Assembly: GCA_022539475.1 (NCBI GenBank)
Contig: VCMS01000104.1
Location: forward strand, 111,439-175,438
Direction of reading: 5' to 3'
Source: Gracilaria domingensis
Lineage: Eukaryota > Rhodophyta > Florideophyceae > Gracilariales > Gracilariaceae
Length of the DNA stretch: 64,000 bases
Shown: piece by piece, positions 18,849 through 28,008 of the stretch
How the letters are laid out: each line of letters begins with the position of its first letter
How positions within the stretch are numbered: the stretch's first letter is position 1
The notes under the pieces: generated by a model
Told to the model about the DNA's origin: nothing
Database searches by the model: none
What the model saw: the letters and a program-made list of their open reading frames with translations, nothing else
Position numbers and translations under genes: made by a program

Positions 18849-20126
18849 ATGATGGCAAAACGTGCTGGACGCCTTCCGCATCGTGCACGTTGTTGCCCTA
18901 AAGCGCAACGTCCAGCCGGCACGGAGCCCGCTTCATTGCTCACCCGCTTTCACGTCAAACAACGCACGCTCAAGCATGTCTCGCGATGGTTTCATTGGAG
19001 AAAGGGAGCCCACGTTTACATTGCCGCCATGTACCCGCGCGTACGAACTGAAAACGCCTCCAAACTGGCCTACTTTTCAATCGACTTGAACACAAACAGC
19101 GTCAATTCCTACAAAGTGGTACGCCTTGAAGGCCGCCTGTTCCAACTTGTCTTTCTTGACGCCCAATTGGCGGTACTGGACATGGGGCACCTTCTCATGT
19201 TTATGGATCTCGCTACAGAAAAGGTGATCTGCAAAGTGCACCAAATCAGCAATGTGACTGACGTGTTTCGCTTGGCGCCGAGATCGGTTCTTGTTCTCTG
19301 CGCCGGCACGAAGAAGGACACGGCTAAAGACGAGCCGCCTCATCTGTATAAAGTGCACCTGCAAAATGACAATTCGTTCACTCTCCAAGCACCAAGTGGT
19401 GGCAAGTGCCCCCCAACCAATTCCGCTACCAAAACGCTTCCCGACCTCAAACCAGACAAGTTTCTAGACCAGTTGCAACGGGTGCTCACACACGTGACCA
19501 AGCGCAATCCAGGTCTAGAAGGCTATTTCACTCTGAGCGACAATTGGGTTGTCTTCATGGAAGAGGTTTCCTCCTCCAAAGAGAGACCTACATACCAATC
19601 TAAAGTGCACATCTATGACCTCAATGGAACAGCACACCGAACCCGCAAAGTCACACTACCATTCATTCCTGAAGCGTTTCCCTACAGCAGTCGTTGCGTT
19701 TTCTTTTCAAAGACCCTTTGGGAAAGTCTTGAGCCGCTGTTTACAACGTTTACGACTATGATCCCTCATCGTAGCCTTTTTGATGAGACTTTTATATTCA
19801 TGACCTTTCAGCTGAGAATCGAAGGCGATCTATTGCTCTGGAATGGAAAAGGCGAACGAAAGAACGGACCCGAAACTACGTGTATCGGCATCATCGACAT
19901 GAGCACCGGCGACTACCAATGGGATTGGCGACATCACAAAACGGACTCGATTGACCATCGCGGCCTTGCCATCCTACCGGATGGGACGATTCTGACGACG
20001 ATTCAGAGCGACGCAGAACTTTCTGAGAAATGCGTCTTTGCGCGCTACCAGCCGCCACAGCATGTGAGGTCGTTGATTCGATCAAATTCAAAGCGCTCGC
20101 GTTCGCGGCCCACATGCCTTCGCTAA
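18849..20126 (+). CDS. Unrecognised tandem paralog, copy 1 (C-terminally truncated)
   Basis: This is a 425-residue ORF from ATG 18849 (a second Met is the next codon); the longer open frame upstream has only a TTG. No known family was recognised. It aligns with the split gene at 21106-27696. Shared blocks include KLAYFSID-x2-TN, LATEKVICKV-x2-ISNV, PRSV-x-V-x-C, LLLW-x-G, GTILTT and PP-x2-VRSLIRSNS. The regular beta-strand-like spacing suggests a propeller or beta-sandwich, but that is inference. The gene lacks the whole C-terminal half (about 250 residues) present in copy 2, because the frame closes soon after RSLIRSNSKRSRS and the homologous DNA beyond is decayed. It may therefore encode a shortened functional protein or be an early pseudogene. 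Confidence 0.7.
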   Translation: MMAKRAGRLPHRARCCPKAQRPAGTEPASLLTRFHVKQRTLKHVSRWFHWRKGAHVYIAAMYPRVRTENASKLAYFSIDLNTNSVNSYKVVRLEGRLFQLVFLDAQLAVLDMGHLLMFMDLATEKVICKVHQISNVTDVFRLAPRSVLVLCAGTKKDTAKDEPPHLYKVHLQNDNSFTLQAPSGGKCPPTNSATKTLPDLKPDKFLDQLQRVLTHVTKRNPGLEGYFTLSDNWVVFMEEVSSSKERPTYQSKVHIYDLNGTAHRTRKVTLPFIPEAFPYSSRCVFFSKTLWESLEPLFTTFTTMIPHRSLFDETFIFMTFQLRIEGDLLLWNGKGERKNGPETTCIGIIDMSTGDYQWDWRHHKTDSIDHRGLAILPDGTILTTIQSDAELSEKCVFARYQPPQHVRSLIRSNSKRSRSRPTCLR

Positions 20127-20450
20127 ACTTCTTTAGAAGGCATTCAAGCCAGTGCTTCAACGCCACTCATCTCCTGCAGAGCACTACACACAGCTCATCA
20201 GCAAAGGAACGCTGCTCATCAGCTTCTCGTCTAATCGGTGAGAGATCACAGGGTCAATGGTTCAGAGTGTGTGAATGGTAATGTGTATCATTGGGGGGAC
20301 CAATTGTTTTCACCTTTGCAGCCCTAGAAATAACGAGCAATAAAGATAAGAATCACAAATTGCAAGTGTCTAATGGATGCGCACGAACTGGAGCTGATTG
20401 ATTGCTTGGTGTCTCGATACATAGAAGAAATCATGTGAAGAAATCGTGCT
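20127..20450 (+). pseudogene. Decayed 3' half of paralog copy 1
   Basis: This DNA has no long frame but lines up with copy 2 coding sequence at about 26530-26880. Matching stretches include CAGTGCTTCAA, AGAGCACT-x-CACACAGCTCATCA, GGTTCAGAGTGTGT-x-AATGG, AATGTGTATCATTGG and CTAGAAATAACGAG. Relative to copy 2 it has a deletion of about 50 bases and several small indels. The two genes are therefore a tandem duplication, and copy 1 once had the longer C-terminal region. Confidence 0.85.
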
Positions 20451-21105
20451 TGTGTGCACGAGTTTGTCAAGAGCAGCACCTGAAGCATTTGAGCATGTGA
20501 TTCAAGTCTCTGTGCCGCTCTCTCTCTATCTCTCCATCTTTCTTTGTACGTGTGCGTCTATGAAAACGCATACAGGTATCAATGGAAGAACAAGAGGGAG
20601 ACTTTATGCTTTACTCCTGTATCTGTCGCACCCGAAATTGCTCACTTCGAGAAGAGGGAACTTGAACATAGTGTGAGACTGAATGTCGAACAGCGGTCAT
20701 GTCTCCTGTTATGCCCTCGAACTTGTGCGCACCTACCAACTTCTGTGGAGTGCATCATTTGACTTCTTCCTCTTTGTTACGGGCATCAAGAGTTCTATCA
20801 CTGTACTGACGTAAAGCTTTTAGATGAAGTCGCTCCCTCGTTAGAAAGACCAGCGTGTAACCATTATGCAAGATTAGAATTCCTTGACATACAAAAGTCG
20901 ACATGGACACTGCCGCACAACACCATCCACCAATCATTCACAACTAGGACCAAACGCGACAGGAGCAAGCCTGATGCGATCATAGCCCCTCTGTCCGGGA
21001 ACGAGTGTTTCGTTTCTCACATCTTCGTTCTGCTTGCCCTGCTTTCACTCTTTCCTGCATGAAAAGCTTTCAGTTGTTGCATTGGTCGCGCTCTTCTGCA
21101 ACCAA
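20451..21105. other. Spacer between the two paralogs
   Basis: About 650 bases without a gene. The first part may carry further eroded homology to copy 2. A CT-rich patch lies at 20517-20545. The right end should hold the promoter of copy 2. Confidence 0.4.
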
Positions 21106-21946
21106 ATGAGAAAAGGCGTTGGGCGCGCTCTTTCTAGAGAATGGCGGGCACTCTCCAGGAAGCCTGCGACGTTGCTCACCAAATACGAATTTGAAGAATA
21201 CAAGCTTGAGTTTTCCAACGACTGGTTTCATTGGATGCAAGGAACGAAAGTTTATGTTGCCGCAGTGGGCGGTTGGTATCAAAGAAGCCGTTTGGAACTG
21301 GCCTACTTTTCAATCGATATGGAGACAAACACTATCAACTCTTTCAAAGCGATAAATGTTGAGGAACCGGTGTCACAAGTTGTTTTTGTTGACATCCACT
21401 TGGTGGTACTGAGCATTTCAGACAATCTGGTGTTTATGGATCTCGCAACAGAAAAGGTGATATGTAAAGTGGAGGAAATCAGCAATGTAAGGAATATACT
21501 GCGGTTTGGGCCGAGATCAGTTGTTGTTTTCTGTAGCAGAAAAGACCATGTGAACTCTGAACGATGGGTTCATGGGCTCCATAAAGTGGACCTGCAGGAG
21601 GACAATTCATGCGCTATTGAAGCACGAGATCACACAACCCCGCGCAACGACTCACTTTCTGTGACGAAAACGCATCGCAACTACAAATCACCCTCCTTCC
21701 CAGACCAGATCGAGAAGCTGCTACTGACCGATGCGGCTATGAAGAAACTCAGATTAAATGAGGGGTGGTTTGCTCTGAGCGACAAGTGGGTCGCCTTCGT
21801 GGGCTTTGATTCCGGCCCGAAATTAACACAAGTGCACGTCTACGACGTTTGCACAGGACGGCGTCAAAGAGTATTCGAACTGCCTTACCTCACATACTTC
21901 TTCTGCCTCAAAATCGTTGGAAACCTTCTGCTCTGGCACGGATCAC
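21106..21946 (+). pseudogene. Unrecognised paralog copy 2, 5' part, interrupted by a retrotransposon
   Basis: From ATG 21106 (MRKGVGRALS) the frame codes for 280 residues that parallel copy 1, up to LLLWHGS at 21931-21945. The sequence then passes into the retrotransposon, where a spurious reading of ten codons ends at a stop at 21976-21978. The residue-by-residue match with copy 1 and the continuation of the same frame at 26221 show that this is the 5' half of one gene. As it stands the gene is broken. Whether a truncated protein is made is unknown. Confidence 0.85.
21938..21946. repeat. Target-site duplication, left copy
   Basis: ACGGATCAC is repeated at 26213-26221 on the other side of the non-LTR element. 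The bases just outside differ, so the duplication is exactly nine bases. Confidence 0.9.
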
Positions 21947-21990
21947 GAACGAACGAAACCTTTATTTATGAGATTTAAGAACACGTTGCA

Positions 21991-24867
21991 CTAAGTGGAC
22001 ACGCCGTAAAACGCAGTGTCAGTCGTTAGGCGTCGTCGGTTGACGGCCGCTGCAGTGAACTGGAGCACCGTTCTCTCCAAGCTGAGTATGAACGTGTGAT
22101 ATTCGGTGATAGGATTTGTGCCGCGAACGCCGCTGACATATTCGGCGATACGGTGGGCGAATTGTTTCGCTGACTCTCCCAGACCGCCGTGGACATCAAA
22201 CGCGAACGGCGCGAGCTCGACGTTGTTCGTCGTACACAGCGCTGAATACTTTGCGCATTTGGCAGCTTCCGCCTTCGAAGCCGCCGCTCCTGCTGTACGT
22301 GATGCCGCCAGCGCAAAGTTTCTGCTGCTGGGGCTTACAACAGTAACATCGACGCCACAAGGCTTTGGACTGAATCGCATGTCGTCGATGACAAGATCTA
22401 GACGCCATTGCTGGCTTTCGGGGAGGTGCTGCTGCGATGGAAAAGGCCATTCCCGTGTGACGTGCAAACAAAGCGGAGGGCGTCTCAGAAACGTATAGAA
22501 AGCGTCCCGAAGTGCATTATGTCGGCGGGTGGAGCCGACGCCAATTGGACAAACCATGGCGTGGTACCCGAGAGCGTCGAGTTGTGGAACGGAGGCAATG
22601 TTTGAGTGCGCACACATGGGACATGGAGCTCTGGAAAATAATCTTTCTCCGAGCCTGAGGTCGATCATCGTTTTGAATATCTCAGGCGGGGGAGAGGGGT
22701 TTCGTGTTGGATGGGTGAAGGAAGTGAAGCACAGGTTAGCCTCGGTCGTAGACACCGACTTTAGACGCGCGCGGCGCAGTCGGTTGGGAAACGTCTCTGT
22801 CTGCGGCGGTGATTCGAGTTTTGCAATCTGCTCGACGATTGCATCAGTGTATGAGTGTTGCAGTTTGGCGATGAAACCGCGCTCATTCGCTCTCGCCGAC
22901 AAAGAGTCAAACGTGAACTCGGAAGGCAGTGAGTAGGCTTGTTTCACTACATTGGTAATTTGCGCCAGTCTGACGTAGTGTGATGGCGTGACTCCATACG
23001 GTTGCAGCGCGCGCTGGATCTCTGAATTTATGAGAGCCCATGCTGCCATGAACGAGGACACGAATGCCGCTCTGAGTATCCAGGAAGCGCTCGAAAGTCC
23101 GAGTCCGCCTTTGCTGAAAGGCAAGCATGCTCTACGCCAGCCTTGTGGAGAAACTGGCCTATGTATCTTTTGAAACACCCTTCGCTGTTGTTCGTCGAAA
23201 TGTTCGACCTCAACCGAGGTTAAGTGCGGCGGGGTGGTTCGCAACATATAGGTCAGCTTACAAGAGCCTGCGCAAAAGCGCATCAAGGTTAGGGCCATGT
23301 TCGGATCGTTGAGAGATATCAGGGCTTCGCGCAAAGATTCTTGCTTGTCCCGGCCGGATCGTAAGAGCTTTTTCACGGCGCTGCCGTGCCCTATCGGACC
23401 GCCAAGCACCTGGATAGCGTTCTCTTTGTTAATCGCTGCTGAAAAGAAGGGGATGGTCGGTGTACGCCACCACCACGCGAAGGTTTTCTGCAGGTTTGGG
23501 ACGTAACCGATTCGGGCACCCTCGGTGTTCAGGGCTGATAGGAAAGTTGTCGCCGCATTTCTCTTGATAAGCACGTTGCCATCATCCGAATAGAAGAGAT
23601 TAAGGACGGGGTTGAATTGGTTTTGTAGCTTCAGAGCGAGGGGATGGAGAGCGAGCGCAAAAAGCAACGGGCTCAATGGGTCTCCCTGTTGGGTACCGGT
23701 TTTGCTTTCGATGATGAAGGTGCCAAATCGGAGCGGGATGGGTGCACAATAACAGTATTGCACGAAGCGTGCCATAAAGGGGCAGTGTTCGATCGTGGCT
23801 TTGAGGATCAGCTGGCGTTCAATTGCGTTAAACGCATTTGTTGCATCGATACTGATCAGCACGAGGTCTTCTCTACGTAGCTTATTGGCGACATTACGGA
23901 GAATGTGCAATATTGCTTCACTGCCGCATGGGGTCCCTACGCCTAGTTGGTGTGGGCGTAGGTAAGACTGCACTTCATTGTCTCGTGACATTGCCTTGGC
24001 TACCATACGGGCAATGAATCGTCTCCACACCAGGCCGATCGCCAATGGACGAAGCTTCGTTGAGCGTGGTTTTGCAATGCCTATGAGATTGCCAGTGGAG
24101 AACCACTGCTCACTACCCATGGGCAGCTTCCCCGCGACAACCGCGTTGATGAAAGTAGTCACTTCTTTCATTATTGGACGGTCAGGGGGCTGACCGCCTG
24201 GAGTTGCTGCGAGATACTTTAGAAAAAGCGGACGCATACCATCTGGACCTGGCGAGGGTGATTTTGAAGTCTCCTGCAGTGCGCGACGCACAGATGCTTC
24301 ATTGAATGACAGCGGGGGTGGGAGTTGCGAGAGTGGTGTGGGTTGGATCGGAATGGATGGTGATGGGTGGAGTTGGGATAGAGCGTCAGCTGCCTCGAGA
24401 GATGGGGTCACTGGCTGTGTTTGAGAGCTTAACACAGCACATGCCTTGGTGTACTCACCCTGGAGGAATGCTTTGCGGGCTCTGCGGAGTTTACACGGTG
24501 GTGATGACAGTTGGTTCGGGACTTGTAGGTGTGCCAAGCGGGCCTCGTCAAGGAGAGTGTACCATTCGCCCTGCAGGGCTAGCAGTATCCTCCTTTTGAT
24601 GGAGCGCGCTAGGGAAGGACGGTTTCTGTTACGAGGTTCCCCACGTCCATTTCGGCGGAAGACTAGCTTGGGGGTTGCGATGAGTCGCGTGAGGCAGTGT
24701 TGTTGGAGTGCCGGCGTACGGGCAGTATTGTAGTTGTGGAGGAGGTGGTAGTAGAGCTCGATGTAGTCGAGACGAAGGGAGCGTGGGAGGAATTCCACAG
24801 TTGAGAGGCGAAGATTCATGACCGTTGGAATGGAGGGACAGTCACCAACGGTAGGTGGGACCGGCAT
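21991..24867 (-). CDS. Retrotransposon ORF2: reverse transcriptase with C-terminal endonuclease-like domain
   Basis: The protein has 958 residues. Reverse-transcriptase motifs run in order: SPGPDGMRP (motif 1-like), RPLAIGLVWRRFIARMVAK, VGTPCGSEAILH, motif A ISIDATNAFNAIER, motif B TGTQQGDPLSPLLFALALHP and motif C LFYSDDGNVL with its Asp pair. The C-terminal third has C-x2-C (CPMCAH) followed by LDALGYHAMVCP and a R-H-N-x2-R pattern, a Cys/His knuckle as in R2-type elements. Then come RLDLVIDD, CGVDVTVVSP and AAKCAKYSAL, which fit a PD-(D/E)XK restriction-like nuclease. It would nick target DNA and prime cDNA synthesis there. All catalytic positions I can name are intact. It lies in the same frame as ORF1. 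Confidence 0.93.
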   Translation of the reverse strand: MPVPPTVGDCPSIPTVMNLRLSTVEFLPRSLRLDYIELYYHLLHNYNTARTPALQQHCLTRLIATPKLVFRRNGRGEPRNRNRPSLARSIKRRILLALQGEWYTLLDEARLAHLQVPNQLSSPPCKLRRARKAFLQGEYTKACAVLSSQTQPVTPSLEAADALSQLHPSPSIPIQPTPLSQLPPPLSFNEASVRRALQETSKSPSPGPDGMRPLFLKYLAATPGGQPPDRPIMKEVTTFINAVVAGKLPMGSEQWFSTGNLIGIAKPRSTKLRPLAIGLVWRRFIARMVAKAMSRDNEVQSYLRPHQLGVGTPCGSEAILHILRNVANKLRREDLVLISIDATNAFNAIERQLILKATIEHCPFMARFVQYCYCAPIPLRFGTFIIESKTGTQQGDPLSPLLFALALHPLALKLQNQFNPVLNLFYSDDGNVLIKRNAATTFLSALNTEGARIGYVPNLQKTFAWWWRTPTIPFFSAAINKENAIQVLGGPIGHGSAVKKLLRSGRDKQESLREALISLNDPNMALTLMRFCAGSCKLTYMLRTTPPHLTSVEVEHFDEQQRRVFQKIHRPVSPQGWRRACLPFSKGGLGLSSASWILRAAFVSSFMAAWALINSEIQRALQPYGVTPSHYVRLAQITNVVKQAYSLPSEFTFDSLSARANERGFIAKLQHSYTDAIVEQIAKLESPPQTETFPNRLRRARLKSVSTTEANLCFTSFTHPTRNPSPPPEIFKTMIDLRLGERLFSRAPCPMCAHSNIASVPQLDALGYHAMVCPIGVGSTRRHNALRDAFYTFLRRPPLCLHVTREWPFPSQQHLPESQQWRLDLVIDDMRFSPKPCGVDVTVVSPSSRNFALAASRTAGAAASKAEAAKCAKYSALCTTNNVELAPFAFDVHGGLGESAKQFAHRIAEYVSGVRGTNPITEYHTFILSLERTVLQFTAAAVNRRRLTTDTAFYGVST

Positions 24868-24903
24868 GATGCTAGAGGACTGTTGTAGTGTGGAGGGCTC
24901 TCT

Positions 24904-26199
24904 CTAATTGACAGATGGAAGAACGTTGGATGCGGGCGCCGCAATGTAATCAGGGTGGTTCTGCAATGGCGTGAAGCGGTTCGTGGTTGCGTCAGAGCGA
25001 CTAAGAGCGGGTGAACGGCTGCTCAACGGGCGTGAAGCTGCATTGTTGCGTCGTATAGCGGGGGTCATGTGGCAGTCTTCTGTAATCGTTGGGTCAGAAG
25101 CACGGTTCAAAGCGATATTGTGCTGGCGGTTTCTTTCAGTATGGGTGGGCACACTGTCGGGGCGGTTCGCCGCAATTGCTCGTGGTGGTAGTGGGGGCAT
25201 ATCACAGGAGGGATCAAGCTGTCTCAGGTGAGCATAGCAATACTCTTCGTTCTCACGCAGAGCGTCGGCAAAGTAAAGACGGGGCCTCCAGATAGTGGTT
25301 TTGTCCTCTAGGCGCGATATTTCCTCTCTCAGTTTGACGATCAGCTGCGTCAAGTCGTTGGTTGCGTTTTCGCCAGCGCACAGTGACAGAAGGTCGTCCA
25401 CGGGCTCAACGATGAGCTTGGGGAGTCGCTGAATTCGGCAATGGCGGGTGGTGATGTCATAGAAACGTTCGTAGGCCGGTTGCAGCAGCGGGAGGCAGCT
25501 TTCCGGTCCAAAGAGCAGGAAAGTGCGTGGGTCTCCCGATTTAACTAGCGTGAGCGGTTCACGGATGCCCGCTTCGGCTAGACACCTGGTAATGTTAAAC
25601 GGATTCTGCATCGGTGGTTGCTCTGCTGACGTACGTAGTAGCGCAAACTTCTTCTTCTCATGACCGATTGTGTTGAGTGCAGTGCGATGGAAGCGTAGTA
25701 TTGCTTTCTTTGACAAGCAAACATCGTTTGCGTTGAATTCGTTCCTTTGAGCCACGTTGTCTGCGGTGAATGCTGGCAGGCGGCTTGCTTTAAGGACTTT
25801 TGGTTGCGGGAGTCGGCTTTTGAGAACGTCGGCGTACGTGAATTTGGTTGGGTCGACTGCATTGTTCTCATGCGCTTCGTCGTTGCTGGTTGGTTGGTCG
25901 CTGTTTGCAGGCTGGCTACGGCAGTCAAGCTTGTTGTGAATGTAAGACGCTAGTGCGCCAATGTCCGCGAAGTCACCGCTGACGAGGTGGGCGATGGAGG
26001 ATAGTTGTCCGTTTTGAGGGCCGAGAACGTCGACAAACTTTTTGATGTCCGTGGGCTTGCTGAGGTCAAGCTCCGGACTGAAAATGTTCTTCGAGGTCAT
26101 AATAAACTGGAGCAGGGCGTGAACCCACTCGTCAGCTTTCTTCTGATAGGCATCTTTCAGAGAGCCGGCTGCGGGGGGCACGGGGTTTATAACCGCCAT
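24904..26199 (-). CDS. Retrotransposon ORF1, unknown fold
   Basis: This protein of 431 residues starts 13 bases from the element 5' end. ORF1 proteins of non-LTR elements usually bind the RNA. No zinc knuckle or RRM is evident here. The N-terminal half is helical and acidic; the C-terminal 90 residues are Pro/Ser/Arg/Asn-rich and disordered. A central stretch (TRCLAEAGIREPLTLVKSGD, then TFLLFGPESC) looks folded. It ends in TAG at 24906-24904. The next 12 codons are open and lead straight into the ORF2 ATG in the same frame, so ORF2 could be made by readthrough or by reinitiation. Confidence 0.85.
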   Translation of the reverse strand: MAVINPVPPAAGSLKDAYQKKADEWVHALLQFIMTSKNIFSPELDLSKPTDIKKFVDVLGPQNGQLSSIAHLVSGDFADIGALASYIHNKLDCRSQPANSDQPTSNDEAHENNAVDPTKFTYADVLKSRLPQPKVLKASRLPAFTADNVAQRNEFNANDVCLSKKAILRFHRTALNTIGHEKKKFALLRTSAEQPPMQNPFNITRCLAEAGIREPLTLVKSGDPRTFLLFGPESCLPLLQPAYERFYDITTRHCRIQRLPKLIVEPVDDLLSLCAGENATNDLTQLIVKLREEISRLEDKTTIWRPRLYFADALRENEEYCYAHLRQLDPSCDMPPLPPRAIAANRPDSVPTHTERNRQHNIALNRASDPTITEDCHMTPAIRRNNAASRPLSSRSPALSRSDATTNRFTPLQNHPDYIAAPASNVLPSVN

Positions 26200-26212
26200 G
26201 ACGAAGACAGCG

Positions 26213-26221
26213 ACGGATCAC
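26213..26221. repeat. Target-site duplication, right copy
   Basis: ACGGATCAC, identical to 21938-21946. Counting the duplication once restores the host frame, since the two copies are 4275 bases (3 x 1425) apart. Confidence 0.9.
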
Positions 26222-27696
26222 CAGTACAAAAGAGATACGGAATTCTGGGCCCTGATCGATCTCGCTTTCAAAAGAATTTCGGCGTTATCGATCTAAGCAC
26301 CGGTGCTTACGAATGGGACGCAACCCATGAGCTAGTGAACGATCTCGACATATACGACGACGAGCTCCGATTTGCAGTCACATCAGACGGGACGATTCTG
26401 ACAACGCTGAAGAATGCCAACAGCGCTCCTGTCGAATGTGTCTTGGGGCGTTATGAGCCCCCAGAGCGCGTGAGATCGTTGATTCGATCAAATTCAATTC
26501 GCTCTCGTTCGCTGCACTCCACCCCCCCTACACATCTTCAGGAGGCGTTGAAGTCAGTGCTTCAAGGCTGCTCATCTCCGGCAGAGCACTGCACACAGCT
26601 CATCATCAAACAGAACTGCGCCTCATCCGTGCCGGAATGGAACGCTGCTCACCAGCTTCTGGTACTCGCAGTGAAAGATGGCAATGTGAAAGGTTCAGAG
26701 TGTGTAAATGGCAATGTGTATCATTGGAGGGACCAGCTGTATTGCACGGTGGCCGATCTAGAAATAACGAGTAATGAAGAGAAGAATCACATTTACAAAT
26801 GTCTTCAAGAGGCGCATAAACTGGGGCTGATCGATTCGTCAGACGCGTACATCGAAGGAATCTATGTAAGGGAATCAGTACGAAAAGAAATCGTCGAGCT
26901 GAAAAGAGCAGGTCTCATGTTGCTCGAACGTGTGCTAGCATTGGAAGGCTCCGTAGAGAAGCTCAAAACAGCTTTCGAAAGATACCGTGAAACACAAATG
27001 TATTCCAACTTGGTTGGAATCGCTGTGCAGCTTATCCCGATTGTTGGCGGTTCGATGTCGAAGGTGTTGATGGCAGGGTGCGAAATCGTTGAGGGATTAT
27101 CGGCTGGTGATGTTGTAGAATATGCGTTATCAATTGCAGAGATTGTGCTGGAGGAGAGAGAATTTGGAAAATTGCCCGTGGACAGACAGGAGGAAGTGAA
27201 AATGGTTTTCGAAGAGTATGGATACTCGCGAGAAGATGTGCGATTGCTGATGAAAAGTAGAGGGGCGCAGTTGGGAGGGAGCGGTGGTAAGGAGAATAGC
27301 GGGGGAGATGGGGGCGCTTCTGCCGCGGATGACGTTGGGACTGTACAACTTGCTGTTCAACGGGCAGACGAACTGAATGTCTCGGCTGACAACAACGATG
27401 AAAGCATTTCACAAATGACTGTGACAGAGCTCGCTGAGGCTTGGACACAGCGCATACTGGGCTCAAGTTGCAACAGTGAGAACGAGGTGCACGATACTGT
27501 GGTGCAGTGTCTGGCAGAATATCTGAGACGGGAGGACATCTCAGCGGAAACGTTGAAGGCGGCGTGCGAGGAGGAGCTGAAGCTGATCGTAGACGATGTG
27601 ATTGCGGCTGTGGATCAGTCAATAACGGTGCAACTGAAGAGGGGGCAACAAATTCGGCTGCGCGCGTTTGTCAACCAGTTTGCCGGCAGTACATGA
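26213..27696 (+). pseudogene. Unrecognised paralog copy 2, 3' part
   Basis: This is the continuation of the gene that begins at 21106. It codes for about 492 residues in the same frame. It opens with KRYGILGPDRSR and NFGVIDLSTGAYEW, matching copy 1, then GTILTTLKN and RSLIRSNSIRS. Beyond the end of copy 1 it adds a C-terminal half. This comprises a VYHWRDQLY block, a charged EITSNEEKNHIYKCLQEAHK region, and a coiled-coil-like segment (ELKRAGLMLLERVLALEGSV). A hydrophobic Gly/Val/Ile stretch follows (VGIAVQLIPIVGGSMSKV), then an acidic tail with a Gly/Ser patch. Without the insertion the gene would encode about 771 residues. An ORF that extends upstream into the transposon to 26005 is an artefact. 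No family is recognised. Confidence 0.8.
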
Positions 27697-28008
27697 AACA
27701 TTCGAAAAGGTCATTCGTGATTACCATCATCATGATATTGTTGTCAGAGGTTCTCAGTCCGCTCTACTTTGACGAATACGACTCCTGGAGATACAGAACA
27801 CAGGCCCAGTCCGCCATGGATATTCGCTCTCTTACTTCACGAAACAAGATAACAGCTATGATCTCCATCAAGTTATGGAATTTTACTATACAAAAACAAA
27901 CTCGTTCAAGAAGGCCACAGTTGTATATGAAACTTGAGCCCAGTTCAACACACGAGAGCGATGAGGAACAAGCGATATCCTTCCAACAACAGTTTCAAAA
28001 AAGAAATG
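27697..28008. other. Convergent spacer, paralog copy 2 and bZIP gene A
   Basis: This 312-base interval between convergent gene ends holds their 3' untranslated regions. No separate gene was seen. Confidence 0.5.

Larger units (their letters stand above)
21947..26212 (-). mobile_element. Full-length non-LTR retrotransposon, RLE type
   Basis: This 4266-base element is inserted in paralog copy 2 and flanked by a 9-base target duplication. Read on the minus strand it has a 13-base leader, ORF1 (431 aa), an in-frame TAG, twelve sense codons, ORF2 (958 aa with reverse transcriptase and a C-terminal endonuclease-like domain) and a 44-base 3' end. The 3' end contains AATAAA and finishes GTTCGTTC, with no poly-A tail. 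Both ORFs are open and the host duplication is perfect, so the insertion is probably recent. The lack of an N-terminal apurinic endonuclease and the C-terminal Cys/His plus nuclease-like region place it among the restriction-like-endonuclease elements (R2/NeSL-like grade). Its exact clade is not resolvable by eye. Confidence 0.92.

Noticed and set aside
26005-26212. The open frame of paralog copy 2 extended upstream to 26005
   Set aside because: This part lies inside the retrotransposon, antisense to its ORF1. The host sequence begins at the duplicated target site.
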